The position numbers were made by a program, and so were the translations under genes. A DNA stretch of 64,000 nucleotides from Micropterix aruncella. Its lineage: Eukaryota > Arthropoda > Insecta > Lepidoptera > Micropterigidae. Shown here in pieces: positions 44,071-55,679 of this stretch. The stretch lies in NCBI GenBank assembly GCA_944548615.1, contig OX155967.1, positions 22,498,752 to 22,562,751 of the forward strand, given 5' to 3'. Position 1 is the first letter of the stretch; each line of letters opens with the position of its first letter. Under the pieces are notes generated by a model. That model searched no databases. It was not told the origin of the DNA and saw only the letters and a program-made list of their open reading frames with translations.

Positions 44071-45665
44071 ATTTTACAAAGCTGTTAGATAAAGTGAGCA
44101 GGAACGAAATACACAATCTGATTTCACCAACACGAAACTGAAGGTCGTAGGGAGGTACGATTTTTTCGTAAAGGAATACACACAGACTCACAGACACACA
44201 GACAGACTTTATTCTGGAAATGATCTTAATCGTCTAGGGGGAGTGGGGGGTGGGGGTATCAAAATGAATATATCCGCCTTCATCTAGAAAATTTTTTTTT
44301 GCGTTCTCACAACATTTCCCCTCCTCGTCGGTTTGTGGGCCAGGAAAGTAATAAAAGTTATGGATTTTTGGTCGGAAACATACCCAAATTTCCCATCTTT
44401 TGGCGACTTTTTTCGCCGATATGACGGGCCTTCCGGCTGCTAACTCTGCCGCCCACCCGTCTGCGTAGGCGGCCAATCTAGCAGATGAGGCGGCGCACTT
44501 TGCCCCGTAATCGGTCCACGCGATGGCGTTCTCCCGTAGATCCTTGAGCCTGCGCTATAATGGATTTATGAAGAATTACATTTTATTTAAAAACACGCTC
44601 AAGATATTGAAAAGTGACGTCACTAAGAGTCGTATGCGATGTCCACTAGTCACTTTTTTTGGACCAGCATTAACGGATTGGTTTTTCTTTAAGTATTATT
44701 CTATAAGATTAAGTTTCTTATTAGTAAAAACACATTTCTAAAAACAATCTTTAATTAAAATTCTCCATCCCGAAACAAACAACTTTATTCTGGAAATGAT
44801 CTTAATCGTCTAGGGGGAGTGGGGGTGGGGGTGTCAAAATGAATATATCCGCCTTCATCTAGAAAAAATTATTAGCGTTCTCACGACAATTCCCCTCCTC
44901 GTCGGTTGGTGGGCCAGGAAAGTAAAAAAAGTTATGGATTTTTGGTCGGAAACATTCCCAAATGTCCCATCTTCTGGCGACTTTTGCGTCCGATATGGAG
45001 GGCGTGCCGGCTGCTAGCTCAGCCGCCCACTTGTCTGCGTACGCGGCCAATTTGTTCGACGAGGCGGTGCACTTTGCCGCGAAAGTGGTCCACGCGATGA
45101 CTTTTTCGCGTAGACCCTTCAGCCGGCGCTATAATGGATTTATGAAGTATTACGTTTTCAGATTATAGCAATTTTATTTAAAAACCCGTTCAAGATATTG
45201 AAAAGTGACGTCACTAAGAGTCGTATGCTATGTCCACTAGTCACTTTTTTTGGAAAAGCATTAACGGATTTGTTTTTCTTTAAGTAAGTTATTAGTAAAA
45301 ACACATTTCTAAAACAATCTTTAATTAAAATCCTCCGTCCCGGAACGGACAACTTTATTCTGGAAATGATCTTAATCGTCTAGGGGGAGTGGGGGTGGCG
45401 GTGTCAAAATGAATATATCCGCCTTCATCTAGAAAAAAATTATTAGCGTTTATGACAATTCCCCTCCTCGTCGGTTAGTGGGCCAGGAAAGTAAAAAAAG
45501 TTATAGATTTTTGGTCGGAAACATACCCAAATGTCCCATCTTCTGGCGACTTTTGCGTCTGGTTCAGCCGTTCAACCTAATATGCGATTACCAACAAACA
45601 GAATTTTATTTTTATGTATAATATAGATTATCATAATAATTGGTTTACCGGTGGTTGTGCCGGTC

Positions 45666-45761
45666 GGGCTGCGCGTCGGGCTGCGCGTCGGGCTGCGCGT
45701 TGGGCTGCGAGTCGGGGTGAGCGTCGGGCTGGGCGTCGGGCTGCGCGTCGGGCTACCCGCC
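45666..45761. repeat. 12-bp minisatellite, 8 repeats
   Basis: Same repeat order as 43729-43824. Confidence 0.9.
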
Positions 45762-46731
45762 GTATCTTCTTGGTGATCCGGGCGGCGTTGTCGGCGGCCA
45801 TGGCAGACCAATTAGCGATCCGGCTGCTGGCGTTGACGGCATAGAGCTACGGAAAATGTTTTTTTACCAATATCGCTATTGGCATACTTTTAACTTTCCC
45901 GGCCCACGAGAACGCGTTAAAAAAACCAGATGGAGACGGAAGTATCCATTTTGAGCCCCCCTGACACAATATGGAAATGTGATTTCGGCCCAACTAGGAA
46001 TCTGTGAACTAAATATCAAGTCTGTACATACAATATCTCGTGATTGAAATATCATTAGTGCGCACTGAACCTCCTTGTGGACCAATTTCTACCACAAACT
46101 TCCTAACTCTCACCACGAGTAAATGAAGTCTGCATACCAAATTTCGCCTCAATTGGATTATGCGTTTGAATGCTATCGTGGAGGAATACATACACACAAA
46201 CAGACAGACTTTATTCTGGATATGGTCTTAATCGTCTCAGGGGGATATTTCCGTCTTCATCCAATTTTTTTCATCTGGATTGTCCACAATACTTCCCGTC
46301 CTCATAGGTTGGTGTGCCGGGCAAATAGAAATAAAACGGGTGTGTCACAACAAGACTTTCCCGGCAAACGACAAGCACCCCTCCCCCACCCTTACCCCCA
46401 CCCCTCTCCAACCAATCTTACCCGCGCGCCAATTTGTAGTATTTGAAAATATTCAATACTATAGATATTCAATAGTATAGATTCGTAAATTCGTAAATTC
46501 TTACCTCTTTATCCATCCTGCTTTGTATTATGCCGAGCAATTTAGGGTTGAAACCGCAGTTGTACAGCCGGTATACCTTTAACCCCTCCACCGAAGTAAT
46601 TTCCATTTTTGGTGGCTAAAGAATATATAAGGTTGTCTTTGAGATGTGTTAGCAAATAAAATATAAAGAAGTGGTATTCAAAAGTATTGTTTAGCCGGTT
46701 TGGCAGGAATCTATAATTATTTCAAAAATCT

Positions 46732-46815
46732 TCCGCTGGTCTAACGGTTAACCAGCCTTCCTTTGCCTGATCCACCCGGACGCACTTGTCGGCCGCTTCG
46801 AAGGTCCAGGTCAAG
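46732..46815 (+). other. tRNA-Glu-like segment, unit 9
   Basis: A box TGGTCTAACGGTTA from 46737. Confidence 0.35.
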
Positions 46816-47147
46816 ATTTTACAAAGCTGTTAGATAAAGTGAGCAGGAACGAAATACACAATCTGATTTCACCAACACGAAACTGAAGGTCGTAGGGAGG
46901 TACGATTTTTTCGTAAAGGAATACACACAGACTCACAGACACACAGACAGACTTTATTCTGGAAATGATCTTAATCGTCTAGGGCAGGGGTTCTTAACCT
47001 TTTGGTGGCCACGGACCCTTAGGATAACTTCAAAACTCTGATGGACCCATTCCAAAGAATGCGATGAGGGAAAGAAAACAAGTAATTTTTAATAAAGAAC
47101 TTCTAATGAAAAATGAAAAAAATCGAGAAAAAAATCATTGTAATGTT

Positions 47148-48950
47148 TTAGTGAGACGGTTGTTGCTGTTTTTCTTCTATAAGTTTTTTGAAGTCAGGAA
47201 CTGTCTTGGACAGTGCAAGGCGCATGTCATCCTTAACATCTAGTCGGCTACGGTTTTTTGTTTTAATAGATACTAGCGCAGAAAATCCAGACTCACAAAG
47301 GTACGTAGTGGCAAATGGTAACAACACGGACATTGCTCGTTCAACAAGGAGAGGGTATGCTTGTCCTATACCACACCAAAACTCGCTGACATCTTTTTTA
47401 GTAAATTCAGCTCGCAAGACCTGTTTAGTTCTTAGGTCAATCAAATCATCTTTGATAAGATCTCCGTCACTGATTTCGTTCAAATCGAACATAAAAGGAC
47501 TTCGAACCCAGGTCTCCTGATTAAGGGATTCCGCACAAAAGTAACCTTCGAAAGATATCTGCAGAGTTTCGAGGTGTAATGAAATTTCTTCTTTTACTTG
47601 TTTTGACAATTGTCTTGTATTTTTGTCTTTGTTGTTTGACAATATATCTTCCAGCGTTGGAAAATTTGCAGTACACTCTGCATCCACTCTCCTCTTCCAA
47701 AGTGGTAGTTTCCCTAAAAATCCTTTGAGACGCTCAGATGCATCTACGATGGTGACTGCAGGACCTTGAAGAGACTGATTTATGTCGTTTAAATGACCAA
47801 AAATATCAGCTAAATAAGCCAGTCCTTGCAAAAAGTTTTCATTTTCCAAAAATGTGTACAAAGCGTTTTCTTTCTCTTTAAGAAAAATCAATGCTTCCAA
47901 ACGTAGCTCAAATAAACGCTTCAATACTTGTCCTCTTGAAAGCCAGCGAACTTCTGTATAGTAGAGTAGAATGTCATGTTCAGCTCCCATTTCTTGACAG
48001 AGAATCTTAAATAGACGGTGGTTCAAGGCTCTGGATCTTATAAAGTTTATTATTTTGATACAGGTAGACATGACATCTTTCAGGAAACCAGGCAATGTTC
48101 GTGAAGCCAAAGCATGACGGTGTAAAAAACAATGAGTTACCATTACATTAGGAATCTCTTTCTTGACCAAAGTTGCAAAACCAGACGTGTTTCCGAGCAT
48201 TGCTGGTGCTCCATCTGTGCATAAACTGCCTAGCTTGGTCTTCCAGTCAACATGGTGATTCTCAAAAAAATTTTTTATCACATTGAAAACATCTGCCGCT
48301 TTTGTTGTTTCGAGAAGTGAGTGACAAAAGAGAAATTCTTCTTTAAAACAGTTTGTTTCATTGTGTACGTAACGTACAAACACCAAGAGCTGGCTGCATT
48401 GTGACACATCTGTACTCTCATCGAGTTGCATGCTGAATGGAAATGCCGAGGAATTCAGCTCTTCAATGATTTGTTTCAAGATGTTAGCAGACATATCTGA
48501 AATTCGAGAACGAATGACATCATTTGACAAAGGAACCGCTTCAACTTTCTTTCTTTGATCTGCGCCGCACACAAGCTCAACAATATCTAGTGTACAAGGC
48601 TTCACAAGAGATTCCGCGATGGTATGTGGTTTTTTCTGCCGTGCAATGCGATATGCAACTTTGTACGATGCTTCTAAACAAGGTTTTTGTGTTGGCGTGA
48701 AACCTAGTTTAGGTAATGTACCAGCTTTCTCAAAGCGCGCTTTTTTAGCACGAAATATATCCAAGGTGTCCGATGTGTTTCCTGGGTGGACAGACGTAAG
48801 GTGTTCGGACAATTTGGCTGGCTTCATGCTGCCATTTGCAAGCACTTTGCCACATAAAAAACACTGTGGCTTCTGTGTTCCATCGCGTTCAGTTACAAAT
48901 GTGAAACCGTAGGAAACGTACGAATCGTTATATTTTCTTTTCTTCGACAT
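47148..48950 (-). CDS. Intact ZBED5/FAM200/SCAND3-like Buster hAT transposase
   Basis: Predicted to bind the element's ends in the nucleus and cut and rejoin DNA by the hAT RNase-H-like mechanism. The frame is open for 600 residues from MSKKRKYNDSYVSYGF, close to the family's usual length. In-frame codons extend upstream to 48980, but TTTGTTTCAG just before TTTGCCATG looks like a splice acceptor, so 48950 is the better start. Domains: BED-type finger with Cys30, Cys33, His50 and His55; Asp177 in SMQLDESTDVSQ; Asp246 in LCTDGAPAM; CxxH Cys274-His277; RW at 335-336; C-terminal dimerisation with Glu553 in YLCESGFSALVSIKTKNRSR. All three catalytic acidic residues are present. It is related to, but clearly different from, the transposase at 29529-31322. 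Confidence 0.93.
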   Translation of the reverse strand: MSKKRKYNDSYVSYGFTFVTERDGTQKPQCFLCGKVLANGSMKPAKLSEHLTSVHPGNTSDTLDIFRAKKARFEKAGTLPKLGFTPTQKPCLEASYKVAYRIARQKKPHTIAESLVKPCTLDIVELVCGADQRKKVEAVPLSNDVIRSRISDMSANILKQIIEELNSSAFPFSMQLDESTDVSQCSQLLVFVRYVHNETNCFKEEFLFCHSLLETTKAADVFNVIKNFFENHHVDWKTKLGSLCTDGAPAMLGNTSGFATLVKKEIPNVMVTHCFLHRHALASRTLPGFLKDVMSTCIKIINFIRSRALNHRLFKILCQEMGAEHDILLYYTEVRWLSRGQVLKRLFELRLEALIFLKEKENALYTFLENENFLQGLAYLADIFGHLNDINQSLQGPAVTIVDASERLKGFLGKLPLWKRRVDAECTANFPTLEDILSNNKDKNTRQLSKQVKEEISLHLETLQISFEGYFCAESLNQETWVRSPFMFDLNEISDGDLIKDDLIDLRTKQVLRAEFTKKDVSEFWCGIGQAYPLLVERAMSVLLPFATTYLCESGFSALVSIKTKNRSRLDVKDDMRLALSKTVPDFKKLIEEKQQQPSH

Positions 48951-49559
48951 GGCAAACTGAAACAAACAAGTAAAAAACAATACTATTATAAACTTGCTAG
49001 CGCTTCATTTTAACTTGTGAATCTTAGAAATTAGTATTGATGTTTTAACTTACGTTTATAAGTCGAGCAATCACAGTTTTCACAGCCGCGATAAAAATAA
49101 TAATATTTATTTAGGTACGTAAACTAATTACACTCCAAAAAAGACAACAGACAGAATAGAACAGCCAAGCCGCCGCGCCGCGTGTGCTCAGTCAGTGATG
49201 TGGTATTTGACTGTTGTGTGTGTGTCGGTCGGCGGGGGCTCGGCGGAAGCGAACGAGACGTGAATGCTGCCCACCCACACACACCACGCGCACGCTTCCC
49301 GCACATGTATGTTTCTCTTTCGTGCGTGTGAGACAGACGCTAGCTGTAGAGCAGCTATAGCTACGCGGTATAATATAGCGCGCGCAAACCGTTCCAGCTT
49401 CGATTGGTTTGCACTTATTTTTTTATAAGCTGGACAGCCATTATTTTCTTATCTACCAACGCTATATTTATTGACTGATATCTGACACGGTCAACGGACC
49501 ACCAGGAATCATGCTACGGACCCCTTGGGGGTCCATGGACCACAGGTTAAGAACCCCCG
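48951..49559. other. 5' untranslated and terminal region of the second-lineage hAT
   Basis: Holds the presumed promoter and 5' UTR intron of the transposase. It includes a TGTGTGTGTCGGTCGGCGGG-type GC-rich stretch near 49217-49237 and ends in the terminal repeat. No second gene is supported. Confidence 0.6.
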
Positions 49560-50993
49560 GTCTAGGGGGAGTGGGGGGTGGGGGTATCAAAATGAATATA
49601 TCCGCCTTCATCTAGAAAAATTTTTTTTGCGTTCTCACAACATTTCCCCTCCTCGTCGGTTTGTGGGCCAGGAAAGTAATAAAAGTTATGGATTTTTGGT
49701 CGGAAACATACCCAAATTTCCCATCTTTTGGCGACTTTTTTCGCCGATATGACGGGCCTTCCGGCTGCTAACTCTGCCGCCCACCCGTCTGCGTAGGCGG
49801 CCAATCTAGCAGATGAGGCGGCGCACTTTGCCCCGTAATCGGTCCACGCGATGGCGTTCTCCCGTAGACCCTTGAGCCTGCGCTATAATGGATTTATGAA
49901 GAATTACATTTTATTTAAAAACTCGCTCAAGATATTGAAAAGTGACGTCACTAAGAGTCGTATGCGATGTCCACTAGTCACTTTTTTTGGACCAGCATTA
50001 ACGGATTGGTTTTTCTTTAAGTATTATTCTATAAGATTAAGTTTCTTATTAGTAAAAACACATTTCTAAAAACAATCTTTAATTAAAATTCTCCATCCCG
50101 AAACAAACAACTTTATTCTGGAAATGATCTTAATCGTCTAGGGGGAGTGGGGGTGGGGGTGTCAAAATGAATATATCCGCCTTCATCTAGAAAAAATTAT
50201 TAGCGTTCTCACGACAATTCCCCTCCTCGTCGGTTGGTGGGCCAGGAAAGTAAAAAAAGTTATGGATTTTTGGTCGGAAACATTCCCAAATGTCCCATCT
50301 TCTGGCGACTTTTGCGTCCGATATGGAGGGCGTGCCGGCTGCTAGCTCAGCCGCCCACTTGTCTGCGTACGCGGCCAATTTGTTCGACGAGGCGGTGCAC
50401 TTTGCCGCGAAAGTGGTCCACGCGATGACTTTTTCGCGTAGACCCTTCAGCCGGCGCTATAATGGATTTATGAAGTATTACGTTTTCAGATTATAGCAAT
50501 TTTATTTAAAAACCCGTTCAAGATATTGAAAAGTGACGTCACTAAGAGTCGTATGCTATGTCCACTAGTCACTTTTTTTGGAAAAGCATTAACGGATTTG
50601 TTTTTCTTTAAGTAAGTTATTAGTAAAAACACATTTCTAAAACAATCTTTAATTAAAATCCTCCGTCCCGGAACGGACAACTTTATTCTGGAAATGATCT
50701 TAATCGTCTAGGGGGAGTGGGGGTGGCGGTGTCAAAATGAATATATCCGCCTTCATCTAGAAAAAAATTATTAGCGTTTATGACAATTCCCCTCCTCGTC
50801 GGTTAGTGGGCCAGGAAAGTAAAAAAAGTTATAGATTTTTGGTCGGAAACATACCCAAATGTCCCATCTTCTGGCGACTTTTGCGTCTGGTTCAGCCGTT
50901 CAACCTAATATGCGATTACCAACAAACAGAATTTTATTTTTATGTATAATATAGATTATCATAATAATTGGTTTACCGGTGGTTGTGCCGGTC

Positions 50994-51089
50994 GGGCTGC
51001 GCGTCGGGCTGCGCGTCGGGCTGCGCGTCGGGCTGCGAGTCGGGGTGAGCGTCGGGCTGGGCGTCGGGCTGCGCGTCGGGCTACCCGCC
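50994..51089. repeat. 12-bp minisatellite, 8 repeats
   Basis: Lacks the GGGCTGCGCGTT variant found in most other copies; GGGCTGCGCGTC is followed directly by GGGCTGCGAGTC. Confidence 0.9.
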
Positions 51090-52124
51090 GTATCTTCTTG
51101 GTGATCCGGGCGGCGTTGTCGGCGGCCATGGTAGACCAATTAGCGATCCGGCTGCTGGCGTTGACGGCATAGAGCTACGGAAAATGTTTTTTACCAATAT
51201 CGCTATTGGCATACTTTTAACTTTCCCGGCCCACGAGAACGCGTTAAAAAAACCAGATGGAGACGGAAGTATCCATTTTGAGCCCCCCCCCCTGACACAA
51301 TCTGGAAATGTGATTTCGGCCCAACTAGGCATCTGTGAACTAAATATCAAGTCTGTACATACAATATCTCATGATTGAAATATCATTAGTGCGCACTGAA
51401 CCTCCTTGTGGACCAATTTCTACCACAAACTTCCTAACTCTCACCACGAGTAAATGAAGTCTGCATACCAAATTTCGCCTCAATTGGATTATGCGTTTGA
51501 ATGCTATCGTGGAGGAATACATACACACAAACAGACAGACTTTATTCTGGATATGGTCTTAATCGTCTCAGGGGGATATTTCCGTCTTCATCCAATTTTT
51601 TTCATCTGGATTGTCCACAATACTTCCCGTCCTCATAGGTTGGTGTGCCGGGCAAATAGAAATAAAACGGGTGTGTCACAACAAGACTTTCCCGGCAAAC
51701 GACAAGCACCCCTCCCCCACCCCTCTCCAACCAATCTTCCCCGCGCGCCAATTTGTAGTATTTTTCGTAGTATAAGGACGGTAATTTACCAAAAAATATG
51801 TAAATTTTTTCTTAAATATTACCGAATTTAAATATTATTTATGTCGCTTGTATACAAGATACTCCAACCAAGATTTCATGAAGTGATTTTGGTTTAACTG
51901 CGCATTTGTGTACCAAATTTCAAGTATCTAAGTGGAATATTTTGAGATTGAAGTATTGAGTAGCGCGAGATAGAAGTATGAGTAGCGCGCCCACTGGTGG
52001 ACGGATGAACCGTACTCTTGACATGACTAAATGATGCCTGCATGCCAAATTTCATGTCAATCGGATGAAGCGTTTGGGCGCATCTTAAAGGAATACACAC
52101 AGACTCACAGACACACAGACAGAC

Positions 52125-54700
52125 TTTATTCTGGAAATGATCTTAATCGTCTAGGGGGAGTGGGGGGTGGGGGTATCAAAATGAATATATCCGCCTTCAT
52201 CTAGAAAAAAATTTTTAGCGTTCTCACAACATTTCCCCTCCTCGTCGGTTTGTGGCCAGGAAAGTAATAAAAGTTATGGATTTTTGGTCGGAAACATACC
52301 CAAATTTCCCATCTTTTGGCGACTTTTTTCGCCGATATGACGGGCCGTCCGGCTGCTAACTCTGCCGCCCACCCGTCTGCGTAGGCGGCCAATCTAGCAG
52401 ATGAGGCGGCGCACTTTGCCCCGTAATCGGTCCACGCGATGGCGTTCTCCCTTGAGCCTGCGCTATAATGGATTTATGAAGAATTACATTTTATTTAAAA
52501 ACACGCTCAAGATATTGAAAAGTGACGTCACTAAGAGTCGTATGCGATGTCCACTAGTCACTTTTTTTGGACCAGCATTAACGGATTTGTTTTTCTTTAA
52601 GTATTATTCTATAAGATTAAGTTTCTTATTAGTAAAAACACATTTCTAAAAACAATCTTTAATTAAAATTCTCCATCCCGAATCAAACAACTTTATTCTG
52701 GAAATGGATCTTAATCGTCTAGGGGGAGTGGGGGTGGGGGTGTCAAAATGAATATATCCGACTTCATCTAGAAAAAATTATTAGCGTTCTCACGACAATT
52801 CCCCTCCTCGTCGGTTGGTGGGCCAGGAAAGTAAAAAAAGTTATGGATTTTTGGTCGGAAACATACCCAAATGTCCCATCTTCTGGCGACTTTTGCGTCC
52901 GATATGGAGGGCGTGCCGGCTGCTAGCTCAGCCGCCCACTTGTCTGCGTACGCAGCCAATTTGTTCGACGAGGCGGTGCACTTTGCCGCGAAAGTGGTCC
53001 ACGCGATGACTTTTTCGCGTAGACCCTTCAGCCGGCGCTATAATGGATTTATGAAGTATTACGTTTTCAGATTATAGCAATTTTATTTAAAAACCCGCTC
53101 AAGATATTGAAAAGTGACGTCACTAAGAGTCGTATGCTATGTCCACTAGTCACTTTTTTTGGAAAAGCATTAACGGATTTGTTTTTCTTTAAGTAAGTTA
53201 TTAGTAAAAACACATTTCTAAAAACAATCCTTAATTAAAATCCTCCGTCCCGGAACGGACAACTTTATTCTGGAAATGATCCTAATCGTCTAGGGGGAGT
53301 GGGGGTGGGGGTGTCAAAATGAATATATCCGCCTTCATCTAGAAAAAAAATATTAGCGTTCTTGACAATTCCCCTCCTCGTCGGTTAGTAGGCCAGGAAA
53401 GTAAAAAAAGTTATAGATTTTTGGTCGGAAACATACCCAAATGTCCCATCTTCTGGCGACTTTTGCGTCTGGTTCAGCCGTTCTACCTAATATGCGATTA
53501 CCAACAAACAGAATTTTATTTTTATGTATAATATAGATTATCATAATAATTGGTTTACCGGTGGTTGTGCCGGTCGGGCTGCGCGTCGGGCTGCGCGTTG
53601 GGCTGCGAGTCGGGGTGAGCGTCGGGCTGGGCGTCGGGCTGCGCGTCGGGCTACCCGCCGTATCTTCTTGGTGATCCGGGCGGCGGTGTCGGCGGCCATG
53701 GCAGACCAATTAGCGATCCGGCTGCTGGCGTTGACGGCAAAGAGCTACGAAAAATGTTTTTTTACCAATATCGCTATTGGCATACTTTTAACTTTCCCGG
53801 CCCACGAGAACGCGTTAAAAAAACCAGATGGAGACAAAAGTATCCATTTTGAGCCCCCCTGACACAATCTGGAAATGTGATTTCGGCCCAACTAGGCATC
53901 TGTGAACTAAATATCAAGTCTGTACATACAATATCTCGTGATTGAAATATCATTAGCGCACTGAACCTCCTTGTGGACCAATTTCTACCACAAACTTCCT
54001 AACTCTCACCACGAGTTAATGAAGTCTGCATACCAAATTTCGCCTCAATTGGATTATGCGTTTGAATGCTATCGTGGAGGAATACATACACACAAACAGA
54101 CAGACTTTATTCTGGATATGGTCTTAATCGTCTCAGGGGATATTTCCGTCTTCATCCAATTTTTTTCATCTGGATTGTCCACAATACTTCCCGTCCTCAT
54201 AGGTTGGTGTGCCGGGCAAATAGAAATAAAACGGGTGTGTCACAACAAGACTTTCCCGGCAAACGACAAGCACCCCTCCCCCACCCCTACCCCCACCCCT
54301 CTCCAACCAATCTTACCCGCGCGCCAATTTGTAGTATTTTTCGTAGTATTAGGACGGTAATTTACCAAAAAATATGTAAATTTTTTCTTAAATATTACCG
54401 AATTTAAATATTATTTATGTCGCTTGTATACAAGATATTCCAACCAAGATTTCATGAAGTGATTTTGGTTTAACTGCGCATTTGTGTACCAAATTTCAAG
54501 TATCTAAGTGGAATATTTTGAGATTGAAGTATTGAGTAGCGCGAGATAGAAGTATGAGTAGCGCGCCCACTGGTGAACCGATGAACCGTACTCTTGACAT
54601 GACTAAATGATGCCTGCATGCCAAATTTCATGTCAATCGGATGAAGCGTTTGGGCGCATCTTAAAGAAATACACACAGACTCACAGACACACAGACAGAC
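52125..54700. repeat. Array unit 11: M1-M2-M3-M4-B1
   Basis: Tags at 52125, 52692, 53264 and 54106; 2576 bp because B1 is shorter than B2. M1 has small private deletions (near 52256 and 52451). This is the closest relative of the partial unit at the array edge. Confidence 0.9.
53576..53659. repeat. 12-bp minisatellite, 7 repeats
   Basis: Same length and order as 21407-21490. Confidence 0.9.
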
Positions 54701-55679
54701 TTTATTCTGGAAATGATCTTAATCGTCTAGGGGGAGTGGGGGGTGGGGGTATCAAAATGAATATATCCGCCTTCATCTAGAAAAAATTTTTTTGCGTTCT
54801 CACAACATTTCCCCTCCTCGTCGGTTTGTGGGCCAGGACAGTAATAAAAGTTATGGATTTTTGGTCGGAAACATACCCAAATTTCCCATCTTTTGGCGAC
54901 TTTTTTCGCCGATATGACGGGCCTTCCGGCTGCTAACTGTGCCGCCCACCCGTCTGCGTAGGCGGCCAATCTAGCAGATGAGGCGGCGCACTTTGCCCCG
55001 TAATCGGTCCACGCGATGGCGTTCTCCCGTAGACCCTTGAGCCTGCGCTATAATGGATTTATGAAGAATTACATTTTATTTAAAAACACGCTCAAGATAT
55101 TGAAAAGTGACGTCACTAAGAGTCGTATGCGATGTCCACTAGTCACTTTTTTTGACGTGTGCTTGCCGAGGTATGATTTTGATGCAAAACCCTTGCCGCA
55201 GCGCATGCAAGCGTACGGCTTAATTTTAGAGTGCGTTTGGACGTGTAATGCAAACGACAAGCACCCCTCCCCCACCCCTCTCCAACCAATCTTTCCCGCG
55301 CGCCAATTTGTAGTATTTTTCGTAGTATAAGGAAGGTAATTTACCAAAAAATATGTAAATTTTTTCTTAAATATTACCGAATTTAAATATTATTTATGTC
55401 GCTTGTATACAAGATATTCCAACCAAGATTTCATGAAGTGATTTTGGTTTAACTGCGCATTTGTGTACCAAATTTCAAGTATCTAAGTGGAATATTTTGA
55501 GATTGAAGTATTGAGTAGCGCGAGATAGAAGTATGAGTAGCGCGCCCACTGGTGAACCGATGAACCGTACTCTTGACATGACTAAATGATGCCTGCATGC
55601 CAAATTTCATGTCAATCGGATGAAGCGTTTGGGCGCATCTTAAAGGAATACACACAGACTCACAGACACACAGACAGAC
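54701..55679. repeat. Array unit 12: chimeric unit with full M1 and zinc-finger fragment
   Basis: Full-length M1 runs to GTCACTTTTTTT, then the C2H2 fragment, then the M4 end and B1. It is the likely ancestral form of the short chimeric units at 28029, 33912 and 39794. Confidence 0.88.
55154..55250 (-). pseudogene. Captured C2H2 zinc-finger gene fragment, copy 4
   Basis: Same 97 bp with one silent change (GCATGCAAGCG for GCATGCAGGCG), so this copy is slightly separated from the other three. Confidence 0.8.

Larger units (their letters stand above)
40449..44207. repeat. Array unit 8: doubly deleted unit (M1 part, truncated hAT, M2 part, M3 part, B2 end)
   Basis: Two joins are visible. At about 40938 M1 (CTTTAAGTATTA) runs straight into the hAT transposase (CAACTCTTCTGGC), removing the end of M1, the M2 start and the left end of the element. 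At 43976/43977 M3 (CACGAGAAC) runs into tail B2 (TCAAAAATCTTCC), removing about 1 kb that includes all of M4. The M3 tag is at 43416. Confidence 0.88.
44208..46952. repeat. Array unit 9: M1-M2-M3-M4-B2
   Basis: Complete unit with tags at 44208, 44784, 45354 and 46210; 2745 bp. Confidence 0.9.
46977..49567. mobile_element. Buster-type hAT element of a second lineage, apparently complete
   Basis: The element is 46985-49559 (2575 bp), flanked by GTCTAGGG at 46977-46984 and 49560-49567. Ends are CAGGGGTTCTTAACC and, inverted, CGGGGGTTCTTAACC, so the terminal repeats match at 14 of 15 bases. The longer subterminal similarity (GGCCACGGACCC against GGTCCATGGACC-type sequence) is imperfect. It has both ends, a target duplication and an uninterrupted transposase, so by sequence alone it could be autonomous. 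Confidence 0.93.
46953..52124. repeat. Array unit 10: M1(hAT insertion)-M2-M3-M4-B1
   Basis: Tags at 46953, 50112, 50682 and 51541. The M1 tag is interrupted by a second kind of Buster hAT. M3 carries an expanded C run (GAGCCCCCCCCCCTG near 51281). Confidence 0.9.

Noticed and set aside
48619..48912. 97-residue frame opposite the intact transposase
   Set aside because: Antisense shadow of the BED-finger region, with no independent support.
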